DNA of 64,000 nucleotides, from NCBI GenBank assembly GCA_018817385.1, contig JAHIUA010000093.1, positions 25,919 to 89,918 of the forward strand. The letters are read 5' to 3'. The notes beneath the pieces were generated by a model. That model did no database searches. It saw only the letters and a list, made by a program, of their open reading frames with translations, and was not told where the DNA came from. The DNA is from Pseudomonadota bacterium. GTDB lineage: Bacteria; Desulfobacterota; Desulfobulbia; Desulfobulbales; Desulfocapsaceae. Each line of letters starts with the position of its first letter. The stretch's first letter is position 1. This document shows, one piece after another, positions 18,010-26,969 of this stretch. The translations under genes were made by a program, and so were the position numbers.

Positions 18010-18950
18010 TCCCTGCCCATAACTTTACGAATATAATAGGTCGGTTTATCCTGGGACTCGTGATAGGTCCTGGCCAACATTTCAGCGACAAGTCCTATGG
18101 TCACGAATTGGACACCGACAAAAATCAACAGCACAGCTAACAGTAAAAGAGGACGGTCAGAGAGAGGGATTCCATAAAACTGGCGCTGAATGGTTAAAAG
18201 AAGTGCAAGCAACCCTCCCACAGAACCAGAGATAAAACCGATTGTACCAAATACGTGGATCGGTCGGGTGGCATAATTTAATAAGAATTTTACAGTGATA
18301 AGATCTAAAATAACTCGTAATGTTCGAGAAATACCATATTTCGAGGTGCCAAATCGTCTCGACCTATGATTGACCTTCACCTCTGCAATGGAAACCCCCA
18401 TGGCGCTGGCAATAGCAGGAATAAAGCGATGCATCTCACCATATAATTTAATGGTCTTGATCACATCATAGCGAAAGGCCTTTAATGTACAGCCATAATC
18501 GTGGAGGTGAACACCGGTGGCAAAGGAAATAATCCTGTTGGCAATTTTAGAGGGGAGTTTTCTACTCAAAAAAGGATCTTGGCGATTGTACCTCCAACCC
18601 GTAACCAGATCAGCACCTTCGGCGATCTTTTCCAGGAGCATGGGAATATCTGCAGGATCATTTTGCAAATCAGCATCCATGGCAATAATAACTTCACCAT
18701 CAGCCATATCAAATCCGGCACTCATAGCTGCAGTCTGGCCGAAATTTTTCCTGAGCGAGATTACACAGATATGAGAATCATTCTGTTGTAACTTCTCCAG
18801 GATTGCCAGGCTTGAATCACTACTACCATCATCCACAAATACCAACTCATACTCAAATTTGGTTTTTGCCAAGGTTTGAGTAAGCTCCTCATAGAGAATG
18901 GGTATATTTTCTTCCTCATTTAAGAGAGGAATCACAACAGAAACGTCCAA
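18006..18950 (-). CDS. Polyprenyl-phosphate glycosyltransferase (GtrB/ArnC-like)
   Basis: A 314-residue family 2 enzyme that makes an undecaprenyl-phosphate-linked sugar. The GT-A domain shows VSVVIPLLNEEENI (residues 3-16), FVDDGSSD, FGQTAAMSAG and the metal-binding AMDADLQNDP. Two C-terminal membrane helices (about 232-256 and 267-292) match the GtrB/ArnC topology. It is followed in the same unit by a propeller-like exported protein, a GDSL hydrolase and a membrane GT-C transferase. This is the expected order for periplasmic sugar decoration: donor made inside, flipped, then used by the GT-C enzyme. No small GtrA-type flippase is visible. Confidence 0.9.
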   Translation of the reverse strand: MDVSVVIPLLNEEENIPILYEELTQTLAKTKFEYELVFVDDGSSDSSLAILEKLQQNDSHICVISLRKNFGQTAAMSAGFDMADGEVIIAMDADLQNDPADIPMLLEKIAEGADLVTGWRYNRQDPFLSRKLPSKIANRIISFATGVHLHDYGCTLKAFRYDVIKTIKLYGEMHRFIPAIASAMGVSIAEVKVNHRSRRFGTSKYGISRTLRVILDLITVKFLLNYATRPIHVFGTIGFISGSVGGLLALLLTIQRQFYGIPLSDRPLLLLAVLLIFVGVQFVTIGLVAEMLARTYHESQDKPTYYIRKVMGRE

Positions 18951-19074
18951 TTTTCTATCCTTTAGATATTCGTTTTTTTAAACTCGGGCAATCTTTATCA
19001 AGCGCTCAATTTTTGAATTTTTACCATGGATTACACAGATGATGCAACAGCAAGATTCACCAACAAACGTATAG

Positions 19075-20082
19075 CTATGAATCTGTTAGCTGATAAAGAT
19101 AATAGTATGTGGGAGATACACCGAATTTCTGAACAAGAGGATCGCTATACTTAGGGGCTTTACTACGCAACTCATACCCATATTTTTCAACCAGATATGA
19201 AAAATCTTCTCCACCATTGAGAGCAAGCTTTTCTCCTCCATGGTCTGAAGCATTGGGTACAATAAAAAGATACCTGACATGAGCTGCAGCAAGGAGACTA
19301 AGCCACCACTCAATGGCTTCAAGACTGCATTCCGAAAAGCTGTGTATATTTATGGCAAGATCAATCTGCTTTTTCTGTAAACGCTGCTCAATTTCATCAA
19401 GGGGAACGACTGCGACCTTTTCTTCCAATTGACGAAAATTGATATGATACTCGGACAGGAAAGTGGATTCCGGAACGCCATCGGTACAGAGATAGGTTGA
19501 TAAATTGGGAAATGAAGTTGCAGTCCGGTAGGCCAGACGACCGTATCCAGCACCAATATCGACAATGTTCAACTCCGGGAGTTGAGAAAGTAGGAGATGC
19601 TCTTCAAGAAAATGGAGTTCAAGGATTGAATCTAAAAAATCACGACTGACCAATTTGGAATCAACAGTATGAGTATGGACACCAAACAGACCATCCTCAT
19701 TGTTTTTCTCTAAAAGTCCCAGTTTGTCTATGGCTTTCACATAATAAGCAGTCAGACAGTAATTTATCTCTGCACAATTGGGGTCTCTGGTCTGCCAGAC
19801 ATAGCAGTTATCACCACGAAAGGATTGCAGGCCATAGGACTGCACATATTCATCCGTCCAAACGATTGGTATGGATGCTTGAGCCTGAAAATGGGAATAA
19901 CGCTGACGTAATTCCTGCAAACGGGGATTGTTGACCTGCAGATATTCCTGCGCCCCATCCGGCAGAGACAAATCCTGAGGGGTGGCCACCTCACCTGTTT
20001 GCCAGCCATAAAGCACAGATTTCCTGACAATTTGAAGATCAAATACGGCCAACAGCGCATTTATTTTTCGAGTAAAAAACAT
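19075..20082 (-). CDS. Putative sugar O-methyltransferase (SAM-dependent)
   Basis: A 335-residue protein resembling the 'putative sugar O-methyltransferase' family of polysaccharide loci. The N-terminal part (about 1-140) carries NYCLTAYYVKAIDKLGLL and the GVHTHTVDSKLVSRDFLDS stretch typical of that family. The SAM-binding motif is NIVDIGAGYGRLAYR near residue 172, and a polar segment INIHSFSECSLEAI follows near 245. The gene is separated from the downstream GtrB-like gene by 124 bp and from the upstream secreted-protein unit by a terminator. It should methylate a sugar hydroxyl on a nucleotide- or lipid-linked glycan. Family membership is from recognised sequence pattern only. Confidence 0.75.
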   Translation of the reverse strand: MFFTRKINALLAVFDLQIVRKSVLYGWQTGEVATPQDLSLPDGAQEYLQVNNPRLQELRQRYSHFQAQASIPIVWTDEYVQSYGLQSFRGDNCYVWQTRDPNCAEINYCLTAYYVKAIDKLGLLEKNNEDGLFGVHTHTVDSKLVSRDFLDSILELHFLEEHLLLSQLPELNIVDIGAGYGRLAYRTATSFPNLSTYLCTDGVPESTFLSEYHINFRQLEEKVAVVPLDEIEQRLQKKQIDLAINIHSFSECSLEAIEWWLSLLAAAHVRYLFIVPNASDHGGEKLALNGGEDFSYLVEKYGYELRSKAPKYSDPLVQKFGVSPTYYYLYQLTDS

Positions 20083-20112
20083 AGCTATCTTTCTACTGAA
20101 TTACTTGATTAC

Positions 20113-20160
20113 CGGGGGACAAAACAAAACAACCTTGTCTGCTAAAAGACAAGGTTGTTT
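20113..20160 (-). terminator. Rho-independent terminator of the secreted-protein unit
   Basis: A 14-bp perfect stem (AAACAACCTTGTCT at 20127-20140 with its complement at 20147-20160, 6-nt loop) is followed on the minus strand by TTTTGTTTTG. It sits 50 bp beyond the stop codon at 20211. The stem is symmetric enough to act weakly in both directions. Confidence 0.85.
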
Positions 20161-20210
20161 GAATGAAGATCCGTTTTAGCAAAAAAATGGGAATTCCAAC
20201 AATTGCTTAG

Positions 20211-20765
20211 TTACATGGACCCCCAACAGGCAGTATTTCCATAAGGATATTCAGTAAAATAGAGATTACTCTTATTTCGGCCATTACACTCACCAGCCTT
20301 CCGATCGCATATGGAATGGACAAGGGTTCCCATCCAGCAATTTGGCATTCCGCCTTCTATACCTTTGGCATCTGTACTCGCGGCAAGATAATCCCAGGAT
20401 CCAAGTGTAAATGTTTTTCCCTTATCTGTTGACCAGACGGCAGCAATCATTGAATTAACCGTATTGGGGAATGTGGGATATGGAGTGTAGGAGGGAGTCG
20501 TTTCCCAGGACATGTGTGTTGAACTAAAATGGACATCGTCGAGATACACCTCCTGCCCTGCGGGAGTTATCACGTCGTTGGAATCATTGGGCCAATCACC
20601 TTCCCACTTGGTGATATCAACACTGTTGAAGGCCAATGCCGTCACATTTACAACGGTTAATGAGGTGGAAGCTGTGAGCGTCTCAGCCGCTGCACCCTCC
20701 ACAACAACACATGATACCAGCAACATCAAACTAAAATAAATCTTTATCTTATTTATCATACTCAA
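20211..20765 (-). CDS. Small secreted protein, unknown function
   Basis: About 184 residues with a clear signal peptide (hydrophobic IYFSLMLLVSCVVV, cleavage plausible after EGAAA). The mature part is beta-rich with many Thr, Ser, Trp and Asp residues, including IAAVWSTDKGKTFTLGSWDYL. It has four cysteines in the last 50 residues (NCWMG, SICDRKAGEC, TACWGSM) that could form two disulfides. I recognise no family. The start is uncertain: the TTG at 20765 has AAGGAG 7 nt upstream, whereas the ATG at 20759 is 13 nt away and a GTG at 20783 precedes the ribosome site. It forms a two-gene unit with the upstream Ig-like protein, bounded by a promoter and a terminator. Confidence 0.7.
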   Translation of the reverse strand: MSMINKIKIYFSLMLLVSCVVVEGAAAETLTASTSLTVVNVTALAFNSVDITKWEGDWPNDSNDVITPAGQEVYLDDVHFSSTHMSWETTPSYTPYPTFPNTVNSMIAAVWSTDKGKTFTLGSWDYLAASTDAKGIEGGMPNCWMGTLVHSICDRKAGECNGRNKSNLYFTEYPYGNTACWGSM

Positions 20766-20854
20766 AATAATACTCCTTTCCACTGAGCTGTAAGCATATG
20801 AGTTTTGATTCTCAATAGCACGAGCAACACTATCAGCTATCTCAAATTAATTAA

Positions 20855-21244
20855 CTACCTTCTTAACAGCAGATGGGTGACACCTGATCCAAGCATACCG
20901 CCTTTAGGGTACGAGCAGGTAATTTCGACTTGACCGTAAGTTTTCCCAGCTACTATGCTTGCAAGGCCATCTTCATCAATGGTGACAACACTCTCGTTAC
21001 TGCTCTCCCACCCCACCTGATTTGTAATATTTTGCCTACTGCCATCCGCTGCTACTCCAAATGCGACAAACTGCTGAACCCCGTCAGTTGTGAATACCCC
21101 TACATGTTGGGGATACATTTCCAGGGCCACATAATTCGCAGCGACACAACTCCCTGCTATTGACAGCAACATTCCTGTAAGCGTAATAACAGTGGCCAAA
21201 GTTTTTCTATAGCGATGCTTGACCTGTATCTTCTTCAAAATCAT
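20855..21244 (-). CDS. Small secreted protein with a bacterial Ig-like (Big_2-type) domain
   Basis: A 129-residue protein with a basic N-terminus and hydrophobic segment (TLATVITLTGMLLSIAG) ending in SCVAA. Both signal peptidase I processing and a weak lipobox are possible. The mature part reads as a single immunoglobulin-like Big_2 fold: QQFVAFGVAADGSRQNITNQVGWESSNESVVTIDEDG, then GLASIVAGKTYGQVEITCSY, here broken into short motifs. Such domains usually occur in repeats in adhesins; a lone one suggests a matrix or glycan-associated component. AAGGAG precedes the ATG and a good sigma70-like promoter lies about 50 bp upstream. It is first in a two-gene unit inside the polysaccharide locus. Confidence 0.75.
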   Translation of the reverse strand: MILKKIQVKHRYRKTLATVITLTGMLLSIAGSCVAANYVALEMYPQHVGVFTTDGVQQFVAFGVAADGSRQNITNQVGWESSNESVVTIDEDGLASIVAGKTYGQVEITCSYPKGGMLGSGVTHLLLRR

Positions 21245-21294
21245 AGCTCCTTTTCATGAAATGATTATTTTAACAAACTAATTGTGTGTTAGAT

Positions 21295-21323
21295 TTAATA
21301 CTTCGAGATTTTTTTTTTGTCAA
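21295..21323 (-). promoter_or_regulatory. Sigma70-like promoter for the secreted-protein unit
   Basis: Minus-strand TTGACA (21318-21323) is followed by a 17-nt spacer beginning with A9, then TATTAA (21295-21300). The transcript would start about 45 nt before the ATG at 21244. The rest of the 394-bp gap (21245-21638) shows no convincing gene. Confidence 0.65.
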
Positions 21324-21638
21324 ATATTTTGGATTGAAAACGATTATTATAATGGTACGCTGTCGCAATAACAACCCCAAAGGTCACTCTTTAAGACATT
21401 TTCCACGAAAAGAGAGAAAGAGGCGAAGATACCAGCTGCCCCATGCAACTCTCTGTCAGGTTCCAGATCGCCTGAAGTTTTTTTCGATTTCAACAGCCCT
21501 TCAGGACCTCCTCCACCATATTCTCCATCCCATCTTTGTCTCTGTAAAGAGTCCCCGTAGAATAGAAACACACTAAACAAAAAACGAGCCGAGCAACGAT
21601 AAGCAAGATGAGAATCTCAGAAATTGCAGTAACTCTTT

Positions 21639-22955
21639 TTATGGTTTTTCAATCCTCTCTTCATACCCCTTTTTACCGAATACAACTTTATGCACGGACA
21701 CATAATGGAGGACAGTCAGACTTATAAAACTGAGTGTGGAAGCGATGGCTGCCCCCATCACCCCATACCTGGGAATAAACAGAAAGTTACATACCACATT
21801 CAGCAGGGCAGAAATCCAGCAATTCCGGTTATCAAGCTTGATATTACCAGTAGCCCCCAGTATGATCCCTGCCACATACCCCACAGGTTTCACCAGCGAC
21901 GATGCCAGAAACAGATAGACAAGAACAATCGAATCATCATATTTCCCCTTGTAAATCAAGTTGATAGCTGTAGGGGCGGCAACGGCAATAACAACTACAA
22001 TGGGGATAATTCCAATGTAGATATTTTTCACTGACTGACGAAAAAGAATTCTGATGCTTCCATCATCACCGACACCTGACAGAGCCGAGGCCTTGGGCAG
22101 ACAGACACGAAGTACTGAATCAAAAACAACATTCACCGCTTCATTGACAAAGAGGGCCATACCGTACACACCAACCTCTTGCGGGGTACGAAAATATCCC
22201 AACATCAGAACATCTGCTTTGAGGATCACTAACGAACTGATTCCGCTCAGGACAGTGAACTGTGAATAGTGAACAATCTTCCACAGCAATTTCTTACTTA
22301 TCCGGGGCAGGATAGCAATAAAGCGTCGAAAGACATAGGCCCCGGCAATAGTTGACACTCCCATAGCCAAAGAAAAGACAATGACCAGTTTTTCCGTGGA
22401 GAAGTTTTCAACAAAGAAGAAAGCAGTTGTCAGACAGAGAATAAAAACGAGACCATTTATCAGTTCATAGAAAAAGAGATGCCTCATCTTTATTTGAGCT
22501 ATGAGAACCTGGCCCACAAACATATAAAATGTCAGGGCAAAAAGCATGAAGGGCAAAAGATAGAGCAACCTTTTCCTTTCCAATCCCGAATACTCGACAA
22601 TAAAATCAGAGCAAACGAGGAGTACACCAGAAACAACCAGGACATAGAATATTTTCAGAAGAATGATCTGAAAACTGACCAGTGCCGGATCATTTTCACC
22701 ATCTGTAGCAAACTTGATGAATGGCAGGTTGAGAGAATTTTCGGAAAAAAGGCGGGAAAAAAAGTAAATAGAGAGAAAGATATTAAAGATGCCGAATTCA
22801 TACTTGGTCAACAAAAAACTGGCGAGAAAGACCAGAAGAAATCTACTGGAAGCCCGACATACTGTCGCTCCAAAGGAAAAGAGATTTTCTTGATTTTTGT
22901 GGAATATTGACAGGAGAGACATGGAGTGATATTTCACACAGAAGAATGGAGACAA
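21639..22955 (-). CDS. wzx: Wzx-type lipid-linked oligosaccharide flippase (MOP superfamily)
   Basis: A 438-residue polytopic membrane protein with about twelve hydrophobic segments, including paired blocks near 110-190 and 330-420. It contains the second-half segment ADVLMLGYFRTPQEVGVYGMA, which resembles the conserved region of polysaccharide transporters. It should flip undecaprenyl-diphosphate-linked repeat units to the periplasmic face for a Wzy polymerase. Two starts are possible: the TTG at 22955, 3 bp after the upstream gene, or the ATG at 22922 giving 427 residues. Neither has a strong ribosome site. It ends a long minus-strand gene run. Confidence 0.88.
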   Translation of the reverse strand: MSPFFCVKYHSMSLLSIFHKNQENLFSFGATVCRASSRFLLVFLASFLLTKYEFGIFNIFLSIYFFSRLFSENSLNLPFIKFATDGENDPALVSFQIILLKIFYVLVVSGVLLVCSDFIVEYSGLERKRLLYLLPFMLFALTFYMFVGQVLIAQIKMRHLFFYELINGLVFILCLTTAFFFVENFSTEKLVIVFSLAMGVSTIAGAYVFRRFIAILPRISKKLLWKIVHYSQFTVLSGISSLVILKADVLMLGYFRTPQEVGVYGMALFVNEAVNVVFDSVLRVCLPKASALSGVGDDGSIRILFRQSVKNIYIGIIPIVVVIAVAAPTAINLIYKGKYDDSIVLVYLFLASSLVKPVGYVAGIILGATGNIKLDNRNCWISALLNVVCNFLFIPRYGVMGAAIASTLSFISLTVLHYVSVHKVVFGKKGYEERIEKP

Positions 22956-22958
22956 CTC

Positions 22959-23852
22959 TTACTTTGGGCCACTGAGAAATCCTTTTGCAAGGCCCCAAAT
23001 CGCTCTCACATTCCCTCGTCTGAGTTCGCGAACGATGGTTTTTATGCTGAGAAACGGTAGCAAAAGGTTGAAGCAGTACCATTGCATAGAGGAGGCATGA
23101 CGCTTAAAAAAACGTCGCATATTCTGCCCCTTCATGCGGGTGTACTCAGCGGTATAACCGGAGAACCCTGTTTTGGAACCCAGATGAAAAACAACTGCCT
23201 CTGGAACAAAGAGAAAAGGGGTGCGACCTGGATTGGCACGTAAAACCATATCGAGATCTTCGTAGCCATAGGGATCAAAGGAGACATCAAATCGCCCTGC
23301 CCTGACAAGGGCCTTGCGATGCATTAAGACAGTGGTCGGCACGCAATGAGGAAATTGCTCATGATCATATTGGCCGGTATCGAGCTCTCCATGCCCTCGG
23401 GTCTGGGTTGAGCCTGTATAAAAATTAAGTTTTGCACCTCCGGCACAATCTATAATCTTCTCACTTCCCATTTGATACAAGAGAGGTGAGGCAATCTCAA
23501 CCGATGCATCCGCACACGTTTCAAGACCATTCACCAGCCTGCTCAAGAAATCAGGCATCACCACTATATCATTGTCCATGAACATGATGTAGGTAAAATC
23601 CAGCTCCTGCAAGGCATAGTCTATCCCTGTGTTACGCCCACCGGCAGCGCCTAGATTTTTCGCATTGCGTAACACAGTAACATGCGGAAACAGCCTGTTG
23701 ACTGCAGCCTGGACCCCATCTTCAGATCCATTATCGACAAGAATAATCTGTTTAGGTTCGTAGTGACAGGCAGCAAAACTCTGCAAACAGTCCAAGGTAA
23801 CCTGTTTCTGGTTACAGGTCAGAATAACAATGACAACAAGAGGAGAATTCAT
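22959..23852 (-). CDS. Family 2 glycosyltransferase (WbbL-like)
   Basis: A 297-residue GT-A enzyme with VVIVILTCNQK, LVDNGSEDGV, the KNLGAAGGRNTGIDYAL donor-site segment and FMDNDIVV as the metal site near residue 92. The later YGYEDLDMVLR motif matches WbbL/rhamnosyltransferase-like GT2 enzymes. It is separated by only 3 bp from each neighbour (a GT4 upstream and the Wzx flippase downstream). It should add a late sugar to the repeat unit. The C-terminal 45 residues contain a short hydrophobic, possibly membrane-associated stretch. Confidence 0.88.
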   Translation of the reverse strand: MNSPLVVIVILTCNQKQVTLDCLQSFAACHYEPKQIILVDNGSEDGVQAAVNRLFPHVTVLRNAKNLGAAGGRNTGIDYALQELDFTYIMFMDNDIVVMPDFLSRLVNGLETCADASVEIASPLLYQMGSEKIIDCAGGAKLNFYTGSTQTRGHGELDTGQYDHEQFPHCVPTTVLMHRKALVRAGRFDVSFDPYGYEDLDMVLRANPGRTPFLFVPEAVVFHLGSKTGFSGYTAEYTRMKGQNMRRFFKRHASSMQWYCFNLLLPFLSIKTIVRELRRGNVRAIWGLAKGFLSGPK

Positions 23853-23855
23853 TTC

Positions 23856-24986
23856 TTACTGCTCCGCCACCAGCTTTTGAAATATTTGCAGGGTTTCCAC
23901 AGCGCATTTTTCCCAACTGAAAATCTTTGATCGCTCAAAGCCTTTTTGCCGCATTTCCAACTGCAGCCCTTCGTCACTCAATACCTTATGCATAGCCGCG
24001 GCAATGGCTTGACTATCAAGGGGGTCAACGGCAAGAGAGACCCCATGGGTAAGTTCTTCCAGCCCGGTGCCATTGGAGGTAACAATAGGACAGCCACAGG
24101 CCATGGCTTCTGTGGTAGGGATAGGAAATGCTTCAATGATGGTGGTATAGAGATAGAGTTTTGCCAGGGTGTAAAATACGGGAAGATCCTCCTGGGGAAC
24201 AAGACCCGTGAAAATAAGATCATCCTCTATCCCCAAGGCTTGCAAATCGTGCTCTTTTCCGTATCGGTCACAATCACGGCCGACCACAACAAATTTTTCT
24301 TTGCCACCCATTTTTTTATAGAGGGAATAGGCCTCTGCCATTCCCTTAAAATTTTTGCGCGTATTTCTGGAACCGGGATCATAACGAATGACTGTCAGAA
24401 TAAATTGTTCAGGCAGCTTATAGTTGCTGCGTACTGTCTCTAACAGCTGTTTATCCTCAATACGCCTGAAAATCTTATTCGGGCCAAAGTAGATGGTTTT
24501 AATCTTCTCTTTACACCAGGGAAAGGCATTGACAAAGCCATCGGTTGAATAATCGGAGACCGAACTGATATAATCGGCCTTGCGAAAATAGAGGGGCATG
24601 ACCCTTTTGATATAAAAATTGTCTATGGTGGTGTACACCTCATCATAGGGTGGGACAAACCAGTCCGCACCATGTACCACCATTACCGTCTTGCAGCGGG
24701 TAAAAAGGGGCACAGTAAATTTGGGATTAAAAATCAGATCTATTTTTTCTTTCCTTGCCGCCCTGGGTATGGTGATCTGATCCCATATGGCCTTATTCCC
24801 GCCAGGGAGAAATATTTCCTGACAATTGGCAAAACCGGCATAACGGCCAAGGTGTTTATCACTCTTATAGAAAAGGATATATTCATTTTCATGATCGAGC
24901 GTCAACAACTCTTCGACGATATTTCTCGCATATACCCCAATTCCACCAGCCTCATCAGCTGATCGCATCATAATTCCTATGCGCAT
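23856..24986 (-). CDS. Family 4 glycosyltransferase
   Basis: A 376-residue GT-B enzyme with the N-terminal GGIGVYARNIVEEL loop (residues 15-28). The C-terminal signature is IIEAFPIPTTEAMACGCPIVTSNGTGLEE, in which the usual EGFGLP is replaced by EAFPIP but both catalytic-type glutamates are kept. VVVGRDCDRYG in the central donor-binding part is also visible. It starts with MRIGIMMRSADEAGG, giving a typical first strand. It is 3 bp from each flanking gene, so it is strongly co-translated with the acetyltransferase and the GT2 gene. Donor unknown. Confidence 0.87.
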   Translation of the reverse strand: MRIGIMMRSADEAGGIGVYARNIVEELLTLDHENEYILFYKSDKHLGRYAGFANCQEIFLPGGNKAIWDQITIPRAARKEKIDLIFNPKFTVPLFTRCKTVMVVHGADWFVPPYDEVYTTIDNFYIKRVMPLYFRKADYISSVSDYSTDGFVNAFPWCKEKIKTIYFGPNKIFRRIEDKQLLETVRSNYKLPEQFILTVIRYDPGSRNTRKNFKGMAEAYSLYKKMGGKEKFVVVGRDCDRYGKEHDLQALGIEDDLIFTGLVPQEDLPVFYTLAKLYLYTTIIEAFPIPTTEAMACGCPIVTSNGTGLEELTHGVSLAVDPLDSQAIAAAMHKVLSDEGLQLEMRQKGFERSKIFSWEKCAVETLQIFQKLVAEQ

Positions 24987-24989
24987 TCC

Positions 24990-25736
24990 TCAGACTCCTT
25001 CCTTTCTACTGCCGGTAACCACCGCTGGAATTCCTTTTGCTATTGAATAGGGGGGCACGGATCTGGTCAAGACTGCCGAGGCGGCGACAACAGATCCAGC
25101 ACCAATCTGCACCCCCCCAAGAACTGTTACATGGGCGCCGAGCCAGACATCGCTCTCGATTGCAACACCGCCATCATCCTGAATCCCCTGCAGGCGCATG
25201 GGGATATCAAGACGATCAATGTTGTAATTCCCCCCTCCAATCACAAAACTCATCTGCCCTATAATCCCGTCTGCACCGATGGAAACAGGACAGTTGCTGG
25301 TTGACTGAATAATGGTTCCGGTGTTGATCCCGGTTGCATAGCCTATGGAGATGGTACCGTTTTTGCACGAGAGGACCACGTTATTGGAGAGGATAACCTC
25401 ATTTCCAAGGACAATGGCCCGATCTGTATCTGGATTTCTCGCATCCAGTATACACCCCTCACTGATCACCACAGAATCACCGAGATGTATCCGTTTCGGG
25501 TGTCTGAGCACGATCCCTTTGGCAAAGACGGGTTTCCTGCCGCAGGAACCAAAGAGTCTCGGCCAGAAGAGCTGGCGCAAAAGCATACCCAAGGCACCCG
25601 GCACAGCACCGAGCCAGACACACCACTCATAGTAGAAGAGGAACAAAAGCGAGCGATTTCCGACAATAACATCTTGATATTTCGAAATCGGCGAACCTTT
25701 CCCGGTAATTGCCTTATGGGTCTTTTCTTGCGCCAT
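24990..25736 (-). CDS. Left-handed beta-helix sugar acyltransferase (WcaF/hexapeptide type)
   Basis: A 248-residue protein whose residues about 75-240 are built from imperfect hexapeptide repeats (GDSVVISEG, GNEVILSNNVVL, GYATGINTGT, ESDVWLGAHVTVLGGVQIGAGSVVAASAVLT). It ends with the SIAKGIPAVVTGSR motif of trimeric acetyl-CoA-dependent O-acetyltransferases. The N-terminal 70 residues include a short hydrophobic segment (SLLFLFYYEWCVWLGAVPGALGMLL) that may anchor it to the membrane. I use the ATG at 25736; a GTG directly before it would add one residue. By context it acetylates a sugar of the repeat unit in the cytosol. Confidence 0.87.
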   Translation of the reverse strand: MAQEKTHKAITGKGSPISKYQDVIVGNRSLLFLFYYEWCVWLGAVPGALGMLLRQLFWPRLFGSCGRKPVFAKGIVLRHPKRIHLGDSVVISEGCILDARNPDTDRAIVLGNEVILSNNVVLSCKNGTISIGYATGINTGTIIQSTSNCPVSIGADGIIGQMSFVIGGGNYNIDRLDIPMRLQGIQDDGGVAIESDVWLGAHVTVLGGVQIGAGSVVAASAVLTRSVPPYSIAKGIPAVVTGSRKEGV

Positions 25737-25831
25737 CACTTAGTACTCAACACATTTTCAATGAGCTAACCGTTGCAGAAACTGTAAAAGAAATCAGAAC
25801 GCTGCGTGCCAGCAGGAACAGTCTCTACTCG

Positions 25832-26815
25832 TTACAAATACCCTTCTTTCCGATACCACTCGCCAGTTCTCTTGAGCCCTTCATCAAGGCCTACCTTGGG
25901 ATCATATCCAAGATCTCTCTTGGCCTTACTAATATCAAAGGCCCTGTTCTGTCGATACCAGTCAACACGTCGGGGAAAAATCGGTGGTGTAATCTTAAAG
26001 GGTTTACAGATCGTTTCAAAAAAATGACCGGCAAGGATCAAGGGCCAGAGAGGGAAATGGGGTATCTTCACTTCAACACCAAGGGCCTTGGCGGTGCGAC
26101 GCACCAGATCTTCAATCTCCACATACTCTTCATCGGCGATAAGGTATGCCTCGCCATTGCCCTTGTTCTCATCCATGGCAAGGATATGGGCATCAATCAG
26201 GCTATCAATATAGAGGGGATGATACAATGTCTTACCACTGCCGAACATGGGGAACATTCCATTGTTGACCCGCTTGAAAATCATAAAAAAACGTTCGGGA
26301 TCACCAGGCCCATAGATGGCGGCCGGCCGAATAATCGTCGCCTTCATTCCTTTTTTCACATATTCAAGGACAATCGGCTCAGCCTCATACTTGGTCTGTT
26401 GATAATAATCAGCGGCATTGATAGGTGCAGTTTCAGGAGCCGGCGGATTTTCCACATTGCCATGCACCCCGCAGGTACTGCAGTAAATAAACTTTTTCAC
26501 CCTGTTCTTAAAAGCAGATTCCAGGACAATACGTGTTCCACCCACATTAACTTCATCATAGTATGAATTGGGAACATCCATTTCCCGAAAAGCAGCTGCA
26601 AGATGCTGAACAACATCAACACCCTGCATACACTCCTCCACGATCTTGGCATCGGTGACCGTGCCAATAACAACCTTCGCTCCCCACTGACGGAGTTCCT
26701 CCGTCTTCAGGCCTTCCTGATAATCAAGGGCAACCACCTCATGCCCATCATCCAAAAGTCTCCGTACCAGAGCCTTGCCGGTAAAGCCAGTTCCTCCTGT
26801 AACCAGAACTTTCAT
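25832..26815 (-). CDS. NAD-dependent epimerase/dehydratase (extended SDR)
   Basis: A 327-residue Rossmann enzyme with GGTGFTGKAL (residues 7-16), the active-site segment YCSTCGVHGN and YQQTKYEAE providing the Tyr-x-x-x-Lys pair. The middle (PAAIYGPGD) matches nucleotide-sugar and sterol/dihydroflavonol-type extended SDRs. The exact reaction cannot be told; a nucleotide-sugar epimerase or reductase is the contextual guess. It is flanked by a 92-bp gap before the acetyltransferase and 154 bp after asnB, so a local promoter inside 26816-26969 is possible. Confidence 0.85.
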   Translation of the reverse strand: MKVLVTGGTGFTGKALVRRLLDDGHEVVALDYQEGLKTEELRQWGAKVVIGTVTDAKIVEECMQGVDVVQHLAAAFREMDVPNSYYDEVNVGGTRIVLESAFKNRVKKFIYCSTCGVHGNVENPPAPETAPINAADYYQQTKYEAEPIVLEYVKKGMKATIIRPAAIYGPGDPERFFMIFKRVNNGMFPMFGSGKTLYHPLYIDSLIDAHILAMDENKGNGEAYLIADEEYVEIEDLVRRTAKALGVEVKIPHFPLWPLILAGHFFETICKPFKITPPIFPRRVDWYRQNRAFDISKAKRDLGYDPKVGLDEGLKRTGEWYRKEGYL

Positions 26816-26969
26816 ATCTTACTCCTTCAGTCAAATTGCAGAATAGCTCAGTATAAAAACTCCATGGACAAGACATACAACGTTACCGAACTGGGGCATA
26901 CCCAGAAGAGGCCACAGGTCAGCAAAGTTACAGTAGCGGAACAGATAAAGGAGTTTTACGATGCCATTA

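Noticed and set aside
25709..26566. A 285-codon plus-strand frame
   Set aside because: It lies antisense to the SDR at 25832-26815, has no protein-like motif pattern and no ribosome site. It is a shadow of the real gene.
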